Below the pieces are notes generated by a model. That model did not search any database. It saw only the letters and a list, made by a program, of their open reading frames with translations, and was not told where the DNA came from. Shown in pieces: positions 1 to 12,126 of a stretch of DNA of 64,000 nucleotides (the stretch's first letter is position 1; each line of letters begins with the position of its first letter). The position numbers were made by a program, and so were the translations under genes. This DNA comes from Apricaphanius iberus (taxonomy: Eukaryota > Chordata > Actinopteri > Cyprinodontiformes > Aphaniidae), in the NCBI GenBank assembly GCA_028564705.1, contig JAPXFQ010002924.1, positions 2,013,001 to 2,077,000 of the forward strand, in the 5' to 3' direction.

Positions 1-1749
1 GTGTTTGGATTAATAGTGGAAATTATTTGTGAAAGAAGTTACTTGATATTTTAAGTTTTATTTTTTTAAAACATTAATATTTTAAACAATGTTTCTAATT
101 CTAATTCACCAAACCACTGTATTACCTAACACTGACAATGGCTAAACAGTATTCATAGTAATAATGACATTAGTTGTAGCTGCAATAAAAACTTGGCTTG
201 GCTTTGTTGAATGTTTCAGCATTTGCTGGACTCCTCCAGTAATTTTAATTTGAATTCAGTAGATAAAAAATAGAAAATAGTGAATACCAGTGGCAAAAAC
301 ATTCATCTACATAGATAAATAAAAATTTCCAAGAGAATGGAACACATGTCTGACACATGACAGTGTTTGTGTAGTCCTGATAGTAGATATCTGTTTACTC
401 CTCAGCCACTTCTACTGTACATCTCTTTGGCACCCAGCTGCCAGACACCAGCACAAGAGCCAAACAGGAATGGAAAGTGACTGAGCTTACAAAGATCCAG
501 TTTGACAGAGACACAAACTGCACACTCTAAATCACAACAGACTTATTCAAGTGTTTTCAAACACTTCATAATGCACACGTGCATGTAAAAAGAGAAAGAG
601 AATGACATCCGTAAAATTTCACGAAACCCTTTAGTCATTCAATGGTAATTAAGGTAGCATGAAAAGGCTCAGCACAACAATCTGGTTCCTACATCATTAC
701 AATATATGTAAAACAAGCCAGAGTAATAACATTCATACAATAACAACACTGTTAAGTGGAAGTTTTTATTAAATAAAAACGTTTTTAAATTATCTATTTT
801 CAGTATTAATGAGATGTTTAAAAGTAAAGTTCAAAGAAGAATAAATATTTTAGGGAGCTATCTAAAAAGGAGACTTTTCTATAATGTTGTTGATTCAAGG
901 TGTTACAACAGAGAGCTTTAATTTGCTTGGTGGACAATGGTAGTTTCGTAATGGTAATTTTTTGACTTTGTTTACAATTTTGGTTGTTTTGTACCTGAAT
1001 TTTTGTCACGGGAATTCAATTGAGGACATTTCATTAAACAAGAAAAAAGTGCAAAAATCAGTAGATACCTGGAAGGGTGAATGTATTAGAGCAAAGCTTC
1101 TTTACCTTGTGCTTTGTGCTTTTAACCTCACACTAATTGCCAAAACAAGATGTTAAAAGGAAGCATAAAATGTCAGTAATGTAATGAATCGTCGTGTATC
1201 AGACTTCTCTCTTAAGCAGATGGTGTGAGGTTGCCTCAACTTCTAACAATTACCTGAAATAGTGTGAAATAATAAACGCTCATTGTAAAAGGCAACAAAT
1301 AAATATTTGAGCATATTTAATAATAATACTAATTCATGGATTTTCCACTTTAACCTTTTTCAATCCCTTGCAAACATTAGACCAATGGTAAAAATAGCTG
1401 CTGGATAACAGAGTTATTTATTCGCTTATGTGGGGAAATAGCACACATCCCTACCATCTTAAGGTAGTGTTGCAGGCAACATTCTACGGCAAGATGCCCC
1501 AAGGTAAAATGTAAAGTTAAAGATTGTTCATCCTTATAATTGCCTTATCCTTCAATACATTGGTATGAAATAAAATCAAAAGATAAATGTACTGCCTCTG
1601 GATTGACAGGACTATAAAACTGATTTGGTGGACACAGAGATATTTCAAAGTTGCGATCCAGAGAGAATGATTTAACAAAAATTGTATCAGTTATTGTGGT
1701 GACTGATGCAAGGATCACTTCACTCATCCAGCATTAGTTTACAAATCAA
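1..1749. other. AT-rich spacer, nothing recognised
   Basis: Both strands were read for long open frames, RNA genes and terminal repeats. Only short chance frames (about 60 codons) with no recognisable domain occur. Confidence 0.6.
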
Positions 1750-1990
1750 AATTAATTTATAAAGCACTTTTCATACAAAGATGCACCCCAAAGTGCTTTA
1801 CAGATTAAAATTACCCCACATAAATCACATCCCCAGCCCTCCCCCACAGAATAAAAAGGAAAAAAAGGACATTGGGCTGACTACAGATGGGCCAGTTCAG
1901 GTAAGGAAACGCCATCAAAGTCATCTGCATCGGCAGCAGTAGATCAACAGCAACAGCCAAGGCAGAGGGCTACCACAGAGGAAACCCAAT
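1750..1990. repeat. interspersed repeat fragment (fish LINE/SINE-like)
   Basis: The stretch around 1765-1805 has the wording of a widespread fish repeat tail, in which TTTATAAAGCACTTTTCA is followed about 20 bases later by AAGTGCTTTACAG, giving a short imperfect hairpin. The purine- and CAG-rich sequence that follows to about 1990 appears to belong to the same repeat. No coding sequence remains. Family assignment is from memory of the motif, so the class is left open. Confidence 0.4.
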
Positions 1991-4650
1991 CCTTATGAAC
2001 TGACAATGCTCTCAGAAACCACTTCAATGTGAATGGAGAAAATGTTGACACAGGACAAATTTCAGAATTTGCAGTGCTCACTTAACATAAGGAACAAAAC
2101 TGACTGCTAAATGAATGTACAACAGTCTCACAGAATTAAGGCATAGTTAGCATTATATGGAGAAACACCGGCTCAGTGATGCAGAAAGAAAGCTAAAATT
2201 ATCATGGGTATAAAACTAAGTTTAAAAGACATATCTGACACATACAGTATACAGGGATGACTCAATTAAATCTCAAGTAACAACTTAAGCTCCTGGACAA
2301 TTTTTAAAGGATTGTTATCGAACTTGGTTGCGAACTCTATGGTTTTATGTTAGCCTCACCAAATACTCCTATTGTCAGACGCTGAAGAAACTTTCAATCT
2401 AGAATAACAATATCACTGAAAGCTCAGTCACTACTAGAAAATTTAGTTATACCAGTAAATAAATTAGACAATTCAAATATTTAGACTCGAAACACCAAAT
2501 ATAAAAAGCTGCTCCAGCAAACTTTGTCAGAGGGTAAGGAAAAGGAACTCTGATTAGAAACAACTGTAGAGAGAGATTTGTTTTCAAGTGACAATAATAA
2601 ATCAAAAGTGATTACTAAATTAGTCAAGCTGGATGATCAACCCATCACTGTGGTGTAGAATATAGAGATAAAATGAACTCGTGCCATAAAATAACATAAG
2701 AATGAGGATACTTTTTATCAGACTGATGTCTGACGAGGGAAGAGCTATACAGTTACTTTGTTACCTTATCTTGTGAAGGTTTTGGAACCTATCATAATAA
2801 GGCTTGACTAGAATGCTTTAAATTTTAAATTGTGTTGTATCAGTGTTTGTGTCTTATTTTGAAGTAGAAAGAAAGCTGAGTTCTTTATGGAATAAACAAA
2901 TAATATTTTTACACAGGTGTGCGTCTCGCAGTTTGTGCAGTATATTTAGTCTTCCTCAACAACAACAAAAACTAAACAAAAAATCTCAGTTTATTCCAGT
3001 TAACCCAATAGTGCTCATTACCTTATGATCTGGATGGATTGTTAATTTCAACACACATCAGAAGAATCAGAGACACACTAAAAAAATGCACATTTATGGT
3101 TTTGTATTTAAACAACGTAAAAAGGTGGGGAGTGGGTGGCGGCTGACTCTGCAAGGCAGGAATTCTTTGATTAAATGGAGAAGGGCAAAACCATATTACC
3201 TGGGGATCAATTTATCCTACAATGGAGTATGCTGAAGATGAATCAGGTTTAAGTAATAGGTAAAGGTTTGCAAAGCAAATATTTTGAAGTAGTGGAAAAG
3301 AAGTACATAGTAAAAATCCCAGGGCATAGTAAAATCACTTTGAAGTAGTTCTTACAGTAGGCAACAACATTCCCCTTTACACTCCTAGTGGAGCACATAG
3401 GTTTTAGCCGTTATTTGGTGCTGCTTGAAGAAGGTTCTCTTAATGCTACATGGTTGATGCACCAGATTACAAAACAGCTGTCCTTAACTACCAAACGTTT
3501 TATTTGCGTGTTTTACTACAGACATTTTGAGTTTGGGATTGTGCCTGATGCCACTGCATTATAAGAAAGAAATGTAAAAAAAAAGTGATCAGCGATATAA
3601 GAATGCCAAGCATTGGCTGCTTTGCCTGCTCGTTTCAGTTGGTAGAGCAATAGGGACTCCCCCACAAACTAAGCATCCTAAAACCAGTGCCCCTAGAGAT
3701 TAAGGTAGTTTGTCATTTTTAGCATTTAAAACTTTCCCAGACCATAAAGTGCCTATTCTACACACAGCATTGATTTTGTGTACTTTATTATACTTATGGT
3801 AGATAATGTGCTAGTCTTAGCTATAAAATATGCAGATATTGGATAAAGACTCTGTAATACTTTATGTGACATGGCTCGGCTCAGTAGCGGGGACTAAGAA
3901 ATATTGATCCTACATCAGTAATAATAAAAACCTCCTCACCAATTAATTGTATCCAATTAAAGGAAAGGTATTGTTTATGTTGTATAAGTGCTGTCCTGTT
4001 GGTGTACACATTATTAAAGTCCCAGTACTTGCGGTAGGGCAGCAGCTTAGGGAGTTGAAGTCTCTTCTTCTCATCTAGTAGATGTTGATTTTTAATTCTT
4101 TTTAAATACTGTTGTTTTCACAGGCCATTTTCAATGCACACTTAAATCCATTTTAATTTTAAAAGTTTTAGCCTTGGAAATGGTCTTTTGATTGTTGTTC
4201 ATAAGCAAGCCTGAAAGCTTTATTGCAATAGAAACAGACCTAATCAGAAGTGTTTTATACACCTTAATGTGTTTGCATCTCTTTGGAAGCAGAACACACA
4301 GCACTGCCATTTGTGCTGACAAGTGAGCTCTCAGTATTATTATTTTTTCCAATTTTTCTGCTTTGATTTGAGGCCAGTGAGACAGATGCATAACCATTGC
4401 TATGATTAAAAAAGCTAATTCAGATTCGGGTACTTTCAGCCAAAGGAGTCAGACTGAATCAACTTTAAAGTGGAAGAAAATGGGAATAGATATTATGAAT
4501 CTTTTTTTTTAAATGTACTTTTTTGTAAAAAAAAAAAGATATAGGAGCACTTTCACTTGCCAAATATATCAATGGCTTTAGTTAGTTTAATATATCAAAA
4601 AGTGCCAGTCAATCACTCAATGCAATCTGCTGGGATTTCTTAAAAATGAA
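1991..4650. other. AT-rich spacer, nothing recognised
   Basis: No open frame above about 60 codons with recognisable content, no terminal repeats and no long simple repeat were seen. Confidence 0.55.
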
Positions 4651-4770
4651 CTTTTAAACTGACTGGAATGTTTGTATGATTAAATTGAAATGACTTCTCC
4701 TTTAAAGGGCCCCGAGTTGATATCTGTTGTAAACCGTCACTATATAAATAAAGTGACTTGAATAAAAACT
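4651..4770 (+). repeat. LINE 3'-tail fragment (copy 1 of a pair)
   Basis: The segment contains TTTAAACTGACTGGAATG, then a ...ATCTGTTGTAAACCGTCAC block, and ends in CTATATAAATAAAGTGA. This is the layout of 5'-truncated fish LINE tails that end in GCTATATAAATAAA plus an AATTG-type tail. It aligns along its whole length with 23733-23855 in this window, which independently shows that it is a repeat. No coding part is left. Confidence 0.55.
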
Positions 4771-5274
4771 GAATCTTGCTCATCAAATGCTTATGCAACC
4801 TGCCCATGTTTCTGTTAAAAATCTTACATTTTTAAATCCTCCACAAAAAAATGCAAACTCAATACAGGAACTTCCCAAGCTGGGATTTAAACCCTTTCTG
4901 AGGCAAGGCAGCAGTAAAGAAAGCTGTGCCACCATGCTGCAATTGGATTGAGATATGTTGGAAAAGATATAGATATAGACAAATAAATATTAGGATAGCA
5001 GAATGCATTGCATTTGCACTCAGGATCTGCTAAAAACATTTAGCAACGATTTGTAGGCAACCAGCTTCCTAACTAAGATACATTGACATCAAACATGTCT
5101 AAATCCATAGGACGAGGAGGGGAAGTAACAAATGACTCATATTTTAACACTGCAGACCCTATTTCCAATCAAAAATATGACAAAACACAACTTTTTAAAT
5201 TATATCTGCCATGATATTGAGAGTACATTCATTCAAAGTGTAATTAATTTAAATGTATTTTAACATACACACAA
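4771..5274. other. AT-rich spacer, nothing recognised
   Basis: The left terminal inverted repeat expected for the following Tc1 copy was looked for here and not found. Nothing else is recognised. Confidence 0.55.
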
Positions 5275-6619
5275 TAATTCTGGCCTTCACCTGTTACTTT
5301 TTTTTAAGCTCTTCTATCCTCTACCCATTCCCTGTACTAATGGCATGCGTTTAAACTAGTCATCTGTATAAATTACACCTGACGCATTCTAATAGTCAGA
5401 CTCCAACCTCCATAATGGCCAAAACCAAAGAGCTGTCTAAGGAGACATGGGGCAAGATTGTACACCTGCACAAGCCTAGGATGAGCCAATCTACAATAGG
5501 TAAACAACTTGGTGAGAAAAGATCAATTATTAGAAAATGGAACAGTGACAATCTCTCTCGACCTGGGGCTCCCTGCAACATCTCAGCCCGTGGGGTAAAC
5601 ATGAACTTGAGAACAGTGAGGAAACAGCCTAGAAGTAAATGGAGGGAAATGGTCAATGACCTGAAGAGCGCTGGGACCACAGAGGTTATTATTACTAACA
5701 CACTACGTTGTCATGGATCAAAATCCTGCAGCGCTCGAATGGTGTACCTGCTTAAACCAGCACATGTCCAGGGCCGTCTAAAGTTTCCAGAAACCATCTG
5801 GATGATCCAGAGAAGGATTGGGAGACTGTCATGTGTTCTACTGAGACCAAAATAGAATGATTTGGAATAAACCCAATTTGCTGTGTTTTGAGGAGGAGGA
5901 ATGCTGAGTTGCATTCCAAAAACACCATACCTACTGTGAAGCATGGGGGTGGAAACAATATGCTTTGGCGATGCATTTCTGCAAAAAGGACAAAATGAGT
6001 GATCAGTATTACTTAATTAATGATGAACTGGACCATGTAAAGCGAGATTTGGGGCAAAGACCTTTCCTCATCAGTGAGGGCTCTAATGATGAAACGTGTC
6101 TGGAAGTTCCAGCATGACAATGATTAAAAACATACCCCACTGACGAAAGAATGCAAAAAGCATTTTAACCTTCTGAAGTCTTCAGACCTGAATCCAATAC
6201 AGAAATGTAGAGAGTGTTGAAATTAAAAACATCACTGCTCTAGAAAGGGTCTGCATGGAACAATGTGGCAAAATACCAACTACAGTGTGTGCAAACCTAG
6301 TAAAAACCTACAGGAAACATGTGACCTCTGTCATTGCCAACCAAGGTTACATCATAAACCCTTTAGGTTAACTTTTATCATTTATTTATCAGTTTATCAT
6401 TGAAATACTTCATTTTCTGTACCACTATACAAATGTATACTTTAACAAAATCATACAATGTTAAAAAAAAAAAACACACACACAAACCAGGAAATCACAT
6501 TTTGTCTCTCGCAGCTGTGTAGCTATGTACCTATGATGAAAATTATAGACCTCTCTCACCTTTTCAAGTGGGACAACTTGCACCATTAGTGGTCGCCAAA
6601 TACGTTTTTGCCCACTGTA
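5275..6619 (+). mobile_element. Tc1-like DNA transposon, left-truncated and dead
   Basis: The body is a Tc1/mariner element in plus orientation. The right terminal inverted repeat is clear at about 6540-6617 (AAGTGGGACAACTTGCACCA ... TTGCCCACTG), followed by TA at 6618-6619, the expected TA target duplication. The left inverted repeat is missing: recognisable element sequence begins near 5275, about 140 bases before the transposase start codon. The transposase inside is broken. Element length is about 1.35 kb against roughly 1.5-1.6 kb for complete relatives, consistent with loss of the left end. An old, immobile copy. Confidence 0.85.
5415..6371 (+). pseudogene. Tc1-like transposase pseudogene
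   Basis: Once encoded the DDE transposase that binds the element ends and cuts and rejoins DNA at TA sites. The frame opens with MAKTKELSKETWGKIV and GKQLGEKRSIIRKW, the first helix-turn-helix of the paired-like DNA-binding region, with several residues missing before the second (SRPGAPCNISARGVNM). A frameshift lies just after GRLKF near 5785. The catalytic triad is damaged: the first Asp of the usual WSDETK block is Thr (ACT at 5840-5842), the second Asp in FQHDND is kept (6116-6118) but is followed by a stop at 6125, and the Glu of NPIEN is Gln (CAG at 6200-6202). More stops interrupt the rest. The tail (SVIANQGYI, stop at 6369-6371) is still recognisable. Confidence 0.88.
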
Positions 6620-8143
6620 TAAAATTACAATAAAATCTTATTAATTTTTCCATTTCAGATTTTCTATCGTTTTTTTTGTCTGAGCACTCAGTTTTGTATT
6701 CGGGGAAACCACACTTTATTTAGGTGAATATTTTTTTCAGCTCTACACCTGACATTTATCACCTCTGTGGAGAGTCTACAATGTCTCATTGATTTTCAGA
6801 GGTGACCGGATGAAGTTCCATGGAGGATTGAAACATAACAATGGATGCTGCACAGTACCCAACAACTAGGTCAAAGAAAAGATTACAACTGATCTTTAGT
6901 TTTGCCATTAATTTTTGGCTTCTAGTTACCACTTACGTTTTTCCAAATACAGTACAGACCTGTTTGGTTAAACCATATTTAGCAAAATGTATATTACTAT
7001 AGCTCATAAACACAGTTAAGGTCTGTTATATACCTACAGCAACATTTACTAACATGTTTCAATCTGCAGTAGTCTACCAAAATATTTATAAATATATAAC
7101 AAAATATTATCTAGAATTTCACAGAATAATTCTGAAACAATTAAAGTAATATAGAAGCTGAATTCTATATGCACTAATTATTACTTAAACTTTGTCTATT
7201 GTAAAATGTATTTAAATGTACATTATAGCTGAGACATTTTTTACAGAGAATAAAAACTGTAAATCACTGTGAGGCAGCCAGATCAGAGACCAGCGTCTTT
7301 AGAGAGTTCAGAGCTTTCGCACGAATGAGAGATGTGCAAAGAAAATTATTCTGCAGCATTTCTTAATAGATTATGAAATGAAAGAAAGGAAAGGGTCAAT
7401 TTGTGTCACAAAGCAATTGTGAAAAATAAATGAGATAATTAACAGAAATCAAGAGGAGCACATTTCAAAGATGTCTGTTTTCTTTGTTCAACACGGCCTT
7501 TTTTGTGATATTCTTTCGTTTCTCAGGTAAGACTAAAAGATTTTCACAACAATAAATACAAGTAAAAGAACTGATTTCTTTTCATTATATGTAGTTCTTT
7601 ATGTGGTTTAAAAACATGGCAGTTCCACAATGTGCTACATTTGCATGTTCAGAATTCAACCAATTAAAAGCTAATTAATTAGACACAATTCTATTAAGAA
7701 ACAAATCCCAGTCATCAATATACACAACCAAGGGTCAACCATTGCTTAAATGCGAATTGGCTCCTTGCACCACGTGGACTAAAGAATAGCACAATAGCAC
7801 TATTGGAAATCACAATAAACAGTTTGGCACGCATATATTTGTTGGAGCATGAACTCATCAGTGCTGATTGATTTTACTTCCCTGGATAGAAAGCCTGAGC
7901 CGTCGCTTCAACATACAGATCTCTATCAAGTGGCCACTTCTAGGAAAGATCCTAATTCCCCCTGGTGATCATCCTGTTATGGTAAACACAGCTGAGGATT
8001 CTTCCTGAAAAGCTTGAAGTTGAAGAACACACAATGCACTCAAATCCTAGCATAGTCTGTCTAATATTTTAGTTTTTAGATTGTCAAACTTTGTCCTTAA
8101 TTGTGCATTGTGTGTTTAGGATTTGATGATGCTCCTTATAGAG
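6620..8143. other. AT-rich spacer, nothing recognised
   Basis: Long A/T-rich stretches (for example 7070-7250) with no recognisable gene, RNA or terminal repeat. Confidence 0.55.
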
Positions 8144-8474
8144 CAGGGGTATCAAACTCATTTCCATTGTGGGCCACATCAAGCTCCTGAATATTGTTAA
8201 AAGTATTACAAACTGTTAGAATATTAGTAAAACACTGTCTCCAGATTTTACAAATACTTCTTAAAATTAAATAATACTAAACATATTTTCATTATGATGA
8301 GATGTAGGACTGTTCAAGTAAATGCTGATTTGATTTTATTGATCAAATTTTATTTAGGCGCACATAAATAGAAATGTAAGCTTCCATTTAGAGAGTCCTC
8401 TAGAGTTTAAAGGTCCACATAAATGGCTATGGCAGGCCGGATTTGGCCCGCAGGCCTTGAGTTTGACATGTGTG
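8144..8474. mobile_element. hAT-type non-autonomous element (MITE)
   Basis: The 331-bp segment begins CAGGGGTATCAAACTCA and ends TTGAGTTTGACATGTGTG, an imperfect terminal inverted repeat. It contains the phrases GGGCCACATC near the left end and CCGGATTTGGCCCGCAGG near the right end, which mark a common fish hAT-derived repeat. The flanking octamers TTATAGAG (8136-8143) and ATATACAG (8475-8482) agree at 6 of 8 positions, in keeping with a decayed 8-bp hAT target duplication. There is no transposase. Confidence 0.65.
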
Positions 8475-9415
8475 ATATACAGCATTTCAGTCTATTTAAT
8501 TTCTCTCTTAGAACCCAAAATTATTTCTACATGAATAAAAAACTGAACCTTATCTACAATTACAGTAAAATATTAGGGGACAAATGTATCTCTGCAAAAA
8601 ACATTACATCTCTTATTTGCTGCTTCATAAAACACAACATAACTCATGTTGAAACCCTTTTTATAACCTGAAAGTATAAATCATCTTTAGCCTGTATTAA
8701 CAAGAAAAATACAAAATTCTGTTAGAAATATAAAGACTGTTTTCGGCTAGGAGGTCGGGGTAAGACAAGGAAGTAAAATAATGCCCAAATGAACACATTT
8801 GTACTGCCACTTTTAATGATAACTTACTCTACCTAAATGTAAACTATTATTATGAGCCCCAGATATGTACTTTGATGCATCAATGTTTGAGACTAATTTT
8901 TTATAGTACAAACATAGATAGTTGTGTTTCCTGGTGCTGTTTTGTTGACAGAATCTTATAATATCATTATCAAACTGGAAAAAATATATATTATAAAAAA
9001 ATATTTAGGAGGTCTCAACCAAAACTAAAAACTAAAAAAAATTGCAAACAAATATTAACTGAGAAGAAGACGAAAAAAATTAGTAGTACTGTGAAAATAC
9101 CGCTACCAGCTAACAGTAACAATTGACCCTAAAGCTACCATCTGCTTTGGAACTTCCAGTTGGCACTAAAGTAAGGTTTTTTGCCATCTTAACTGCAATT
9201 GAGCAGCTGTTGTTCAAAATCTAAAATACTTAGACTGATCAAATCTTAACATGATAATCAAACAGAGAATCAATACAATATACAGTCTGAGATTTATGAT
9301 ACTTTTTTTGTAAATGCCTTTTTGGGCATCAAAAACAACTTAAATTTAGACAAATATGAAAAAAATATCTAATATAATGATAATTAAAACTAGACTTACC
9401 TGTATTTTAAAAAAA
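8475..9415. other. AT-rich spacer, nothing recognised
   Basis: An 82-codon frame starts inside the preceding MITE and runs into this stretch; it has no domain and is judged chance. Nothing else is recognised. Confidence 0.55.
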
Positions 9416-9865
9416 TACAATTAAGCCCAGAATTATTAATACCCCTGGCAGACTTGTGTTCCATCTTTTTATTTGACCAACTAGTCTTTTTTGATTCTAA
9501 GCCAATATTTTGGAGTGGCCCAGTCACAGTCACACAACTTTTTATCTTTGTGACTAAATATTAGGGTAATGGAAAGAAGGCCAATCTCAAAGACTGGGAG
9601 CCGAGCAAGAAAGATAAATCAAAATACCAATGAAAAGGTGCAAAAACTAGTCAGAAGTTATAAGGGTTTGATCGATGTAATGCTGATAAAAATATTTTCA
9701 CTTAGCATTGATAAAGGTATAAGTAACTTTTGAAATGCCAACTTGTTTAAAAGAAGATGAAAAATAAATAACACCCACACATTATATTATTTCTTATCAG
9801 GAACAAACTTCTTCAAAGCAGTTTTGATTTTTAAAACAGGGAGGAATTGTTAGTTTCTGAAAAAT
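9416..9865 (+). mobile_element. Tc1-like element, internally deleted derivative
   Basis: The left end has the inverted-repeat motif TTAAGCCCAGAATTATTAAT followed by ACCCCTGGCA, which I know from a fish Tc1 family. The right part keeps that family's post-transposase region (TAACTTTTGAAATGCCAAC, then AAGATGAAAAATAAA near 9750), and a badly eroded right end (AAACAGGGAGGAATTGTTAG) lies near 9838. Only about 450 bp remain and the transposase gene is absent, so this is a deletion derivative. Boundaries are good to about 10 bases on the left and worse on the right. Confidence 0.55.
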
Positions 9866-12126
9866 ACTGCAAAAATCTCATAATCTTCTTGTAAACCCAA
9901 TATCATGTATCATTTCATGTCATGAGCAACATGCATTGTCACACTCCTGATGCTTCATGATGTCTCACTGCAAAACCAGAAGGTTTTAGTTACTACAGCC
10001 TTTTTGTGCCTGTCTTGCATTTGGCAACTTTCCTTGTGATACAGTGAATCCTTATTAAAGAATGCGGGCAAACGGCCTACTGGCAGAAATATGACATGAA
10101 AAAACAAAAACATTTACTCTGTTTATTTGTTAGGTTTTTGCCTTTGTTACGAGTTAGGTGCTTACCATTAAATACACAGTTAAATAAATCTGCCTCTGGG
10201 TAGTGCATATTCCCTTGATGAATTGTGAATAGCCAAATGGCGAACAGAAAGGATACTGGTCCACTTTGTACAAGGCAATTCATACAGCCTTGTTCATTTG
10301 GGTATGCATGAAGAAACAATATCCTACTGGGAGCACTCTGAGTTTCAAACACTCGGGGTCAACTACACGAGCAGATTCCACATGTGTAGCCTGTGGCCAC
10401 TGAGGTCTGGAATCTACCTCCCTCCTGGCTGGGTGACGTTGCATGTTCTATTTCCAGACCGAGGGTTGAAGTGAGGCTGCAGGGAGTGTAACACTAACCT
10501 ACATGACCTGTGGCCTAGAAAAGCTGCCTGAAGCACAGCACACTAAAACTCCTTACTCCTTTTTATGCAGTCTTTCAAAGGATTCAAAACCTTTTTGCAT
10601 GTACTATGTCTTTTGATGCCAGATTATTTGCATCCTTTTTTTATTCACATCTTTGACTTGTCACTGCACTGTTGTCGGAGCCCGATGCCCACTCACTGAA
10701 GTCTCAAGTGGTGAAATGGAAAAGAAAGCCGAAGAGGAAAAACTGTTTTACTTTCAGGCCCAGCGTCTACAGGCCACATGTCTCCAGTCATCTGTCACTA
10801 GTTTACATACATACTATGACACTTCCCCTCTCAGTGGGAACCCGTTGTCACCACTCGCCCGCCAGCGAGGGCTTACTGGGTGCTAGATGGGTCTCCCCCA
10901 GGTACCTCTGGGGAGCCACATTAGGCCTAACTGACAGACTGACAGCAGCATGCAGACACACATGCACAAAGTCCATCCCTTTTTCCAGGCGGCGCTCCCT
11001 CCTCCTGCAGCGCAACAGCTCACATTCTCCCAAGGCACACCACACTTTGCATAGAGCAGTGACTTTGCTTTACATCAGTTTTTTTCAGACAAAAAATTAT
11101 TTTTCACCCCTCTAGCCTCTTCGTGCTACATGGAAGTTTTGAAATGAATAATGGAAACAACAGAGCTGAAGACTCATGGGATCCATTTAAAGATGTGGGA
11201 GAGGTGATGCAGTCAGGGTTTGGGCAGCAAAAATATCACGCTCCACGTAAATGAGTCTACTATTGTTCCGCACTTTATAGAACTGCCACTTTAAACCATG
11301 TGCAGAGCTAATAGTGCTGATAATTATATAGTCTTAATAATTGTTTTCTCTTATTAAGGACAAACATAAACGAAAGAAAAGAATGGCCTAAATTTTTTGC
11401 CAAATAAAAAACAATAAAATAAAAAAAAGAACTGTGGGTTAACTGGCCTGGACGTACTGCACAGCATTTTTACTCTGCAGATTTATTGTTACATACTGAG
11501 AATCACAGAACTTGCAGGACCAGTCAACAGGACAAATGGATTTATTTCCTGCATGAAAGCTGTTGTTTAAGCTATGTTTAGCTCTTCTCAGCAAAAAATG
11601 CTGTTTGGTATTTCCACCCCGGCTTCCCAGATCCTTACAATGGAAGTCCACAGTAACAGCTATGACGACTCAACAACTCCCTGAGGTGATTTGCTGATAA
11701 TGAACACGAAAGAAGTGTCGACCCTCATGAAGCCCAGTGATGACTGAAATCTTCAGAGCTTATTTTTGTCCCATTTTTTTCTGATTTAAATTAATTAAAT
11801 ATAAGGGGGACTCTAAGAAAGATTATCAAATTGACACACGGAGAAATAATAAAAAAAATACAACATATAAATAGAAATGCAGCAGTCTGAAGCTTTAAAA
11901 TACTATCTTTATCTGATCAGCAAACACAATCTAAGCACTAAGAGGTCACAGAAACAACAAAACTCTTTACTTTAAACGCTATTACTTAGAGATGATGTTT
12001 CATAGTTTGTTTTTTGAGGACCCTTGATGTGTTTAAAAATGAAGACAGAGGAAGCAAATGAAGTGAAAGAAGCTATTAAAATGGAAGCATATTTTTTATG
12101 ACACTCCAAGCCATGACTGTGCTTTA
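9866..12126. other. spacer, nothing recognised
   Basis: Base composition is less AT-rich around 10380-11050, where frames of 65-147 codons occur on both strands; they have no known domain and no exon structure and are judged chance. No RNA gene or mobile element was recognised. Confidence 0.5.

Noticed and set aside
8423..8671. 82-codon plus-strand frame
   Set aside because: Begins inside the hAT MITE terminal region and runs into AT-rich spacer; no domain.
10653..11115. 77- and 147-codon overlapping frames
   Set aside because: Different frames of the same strand, unrecognised, with a 65-codon frame on the other strand; judged chance.
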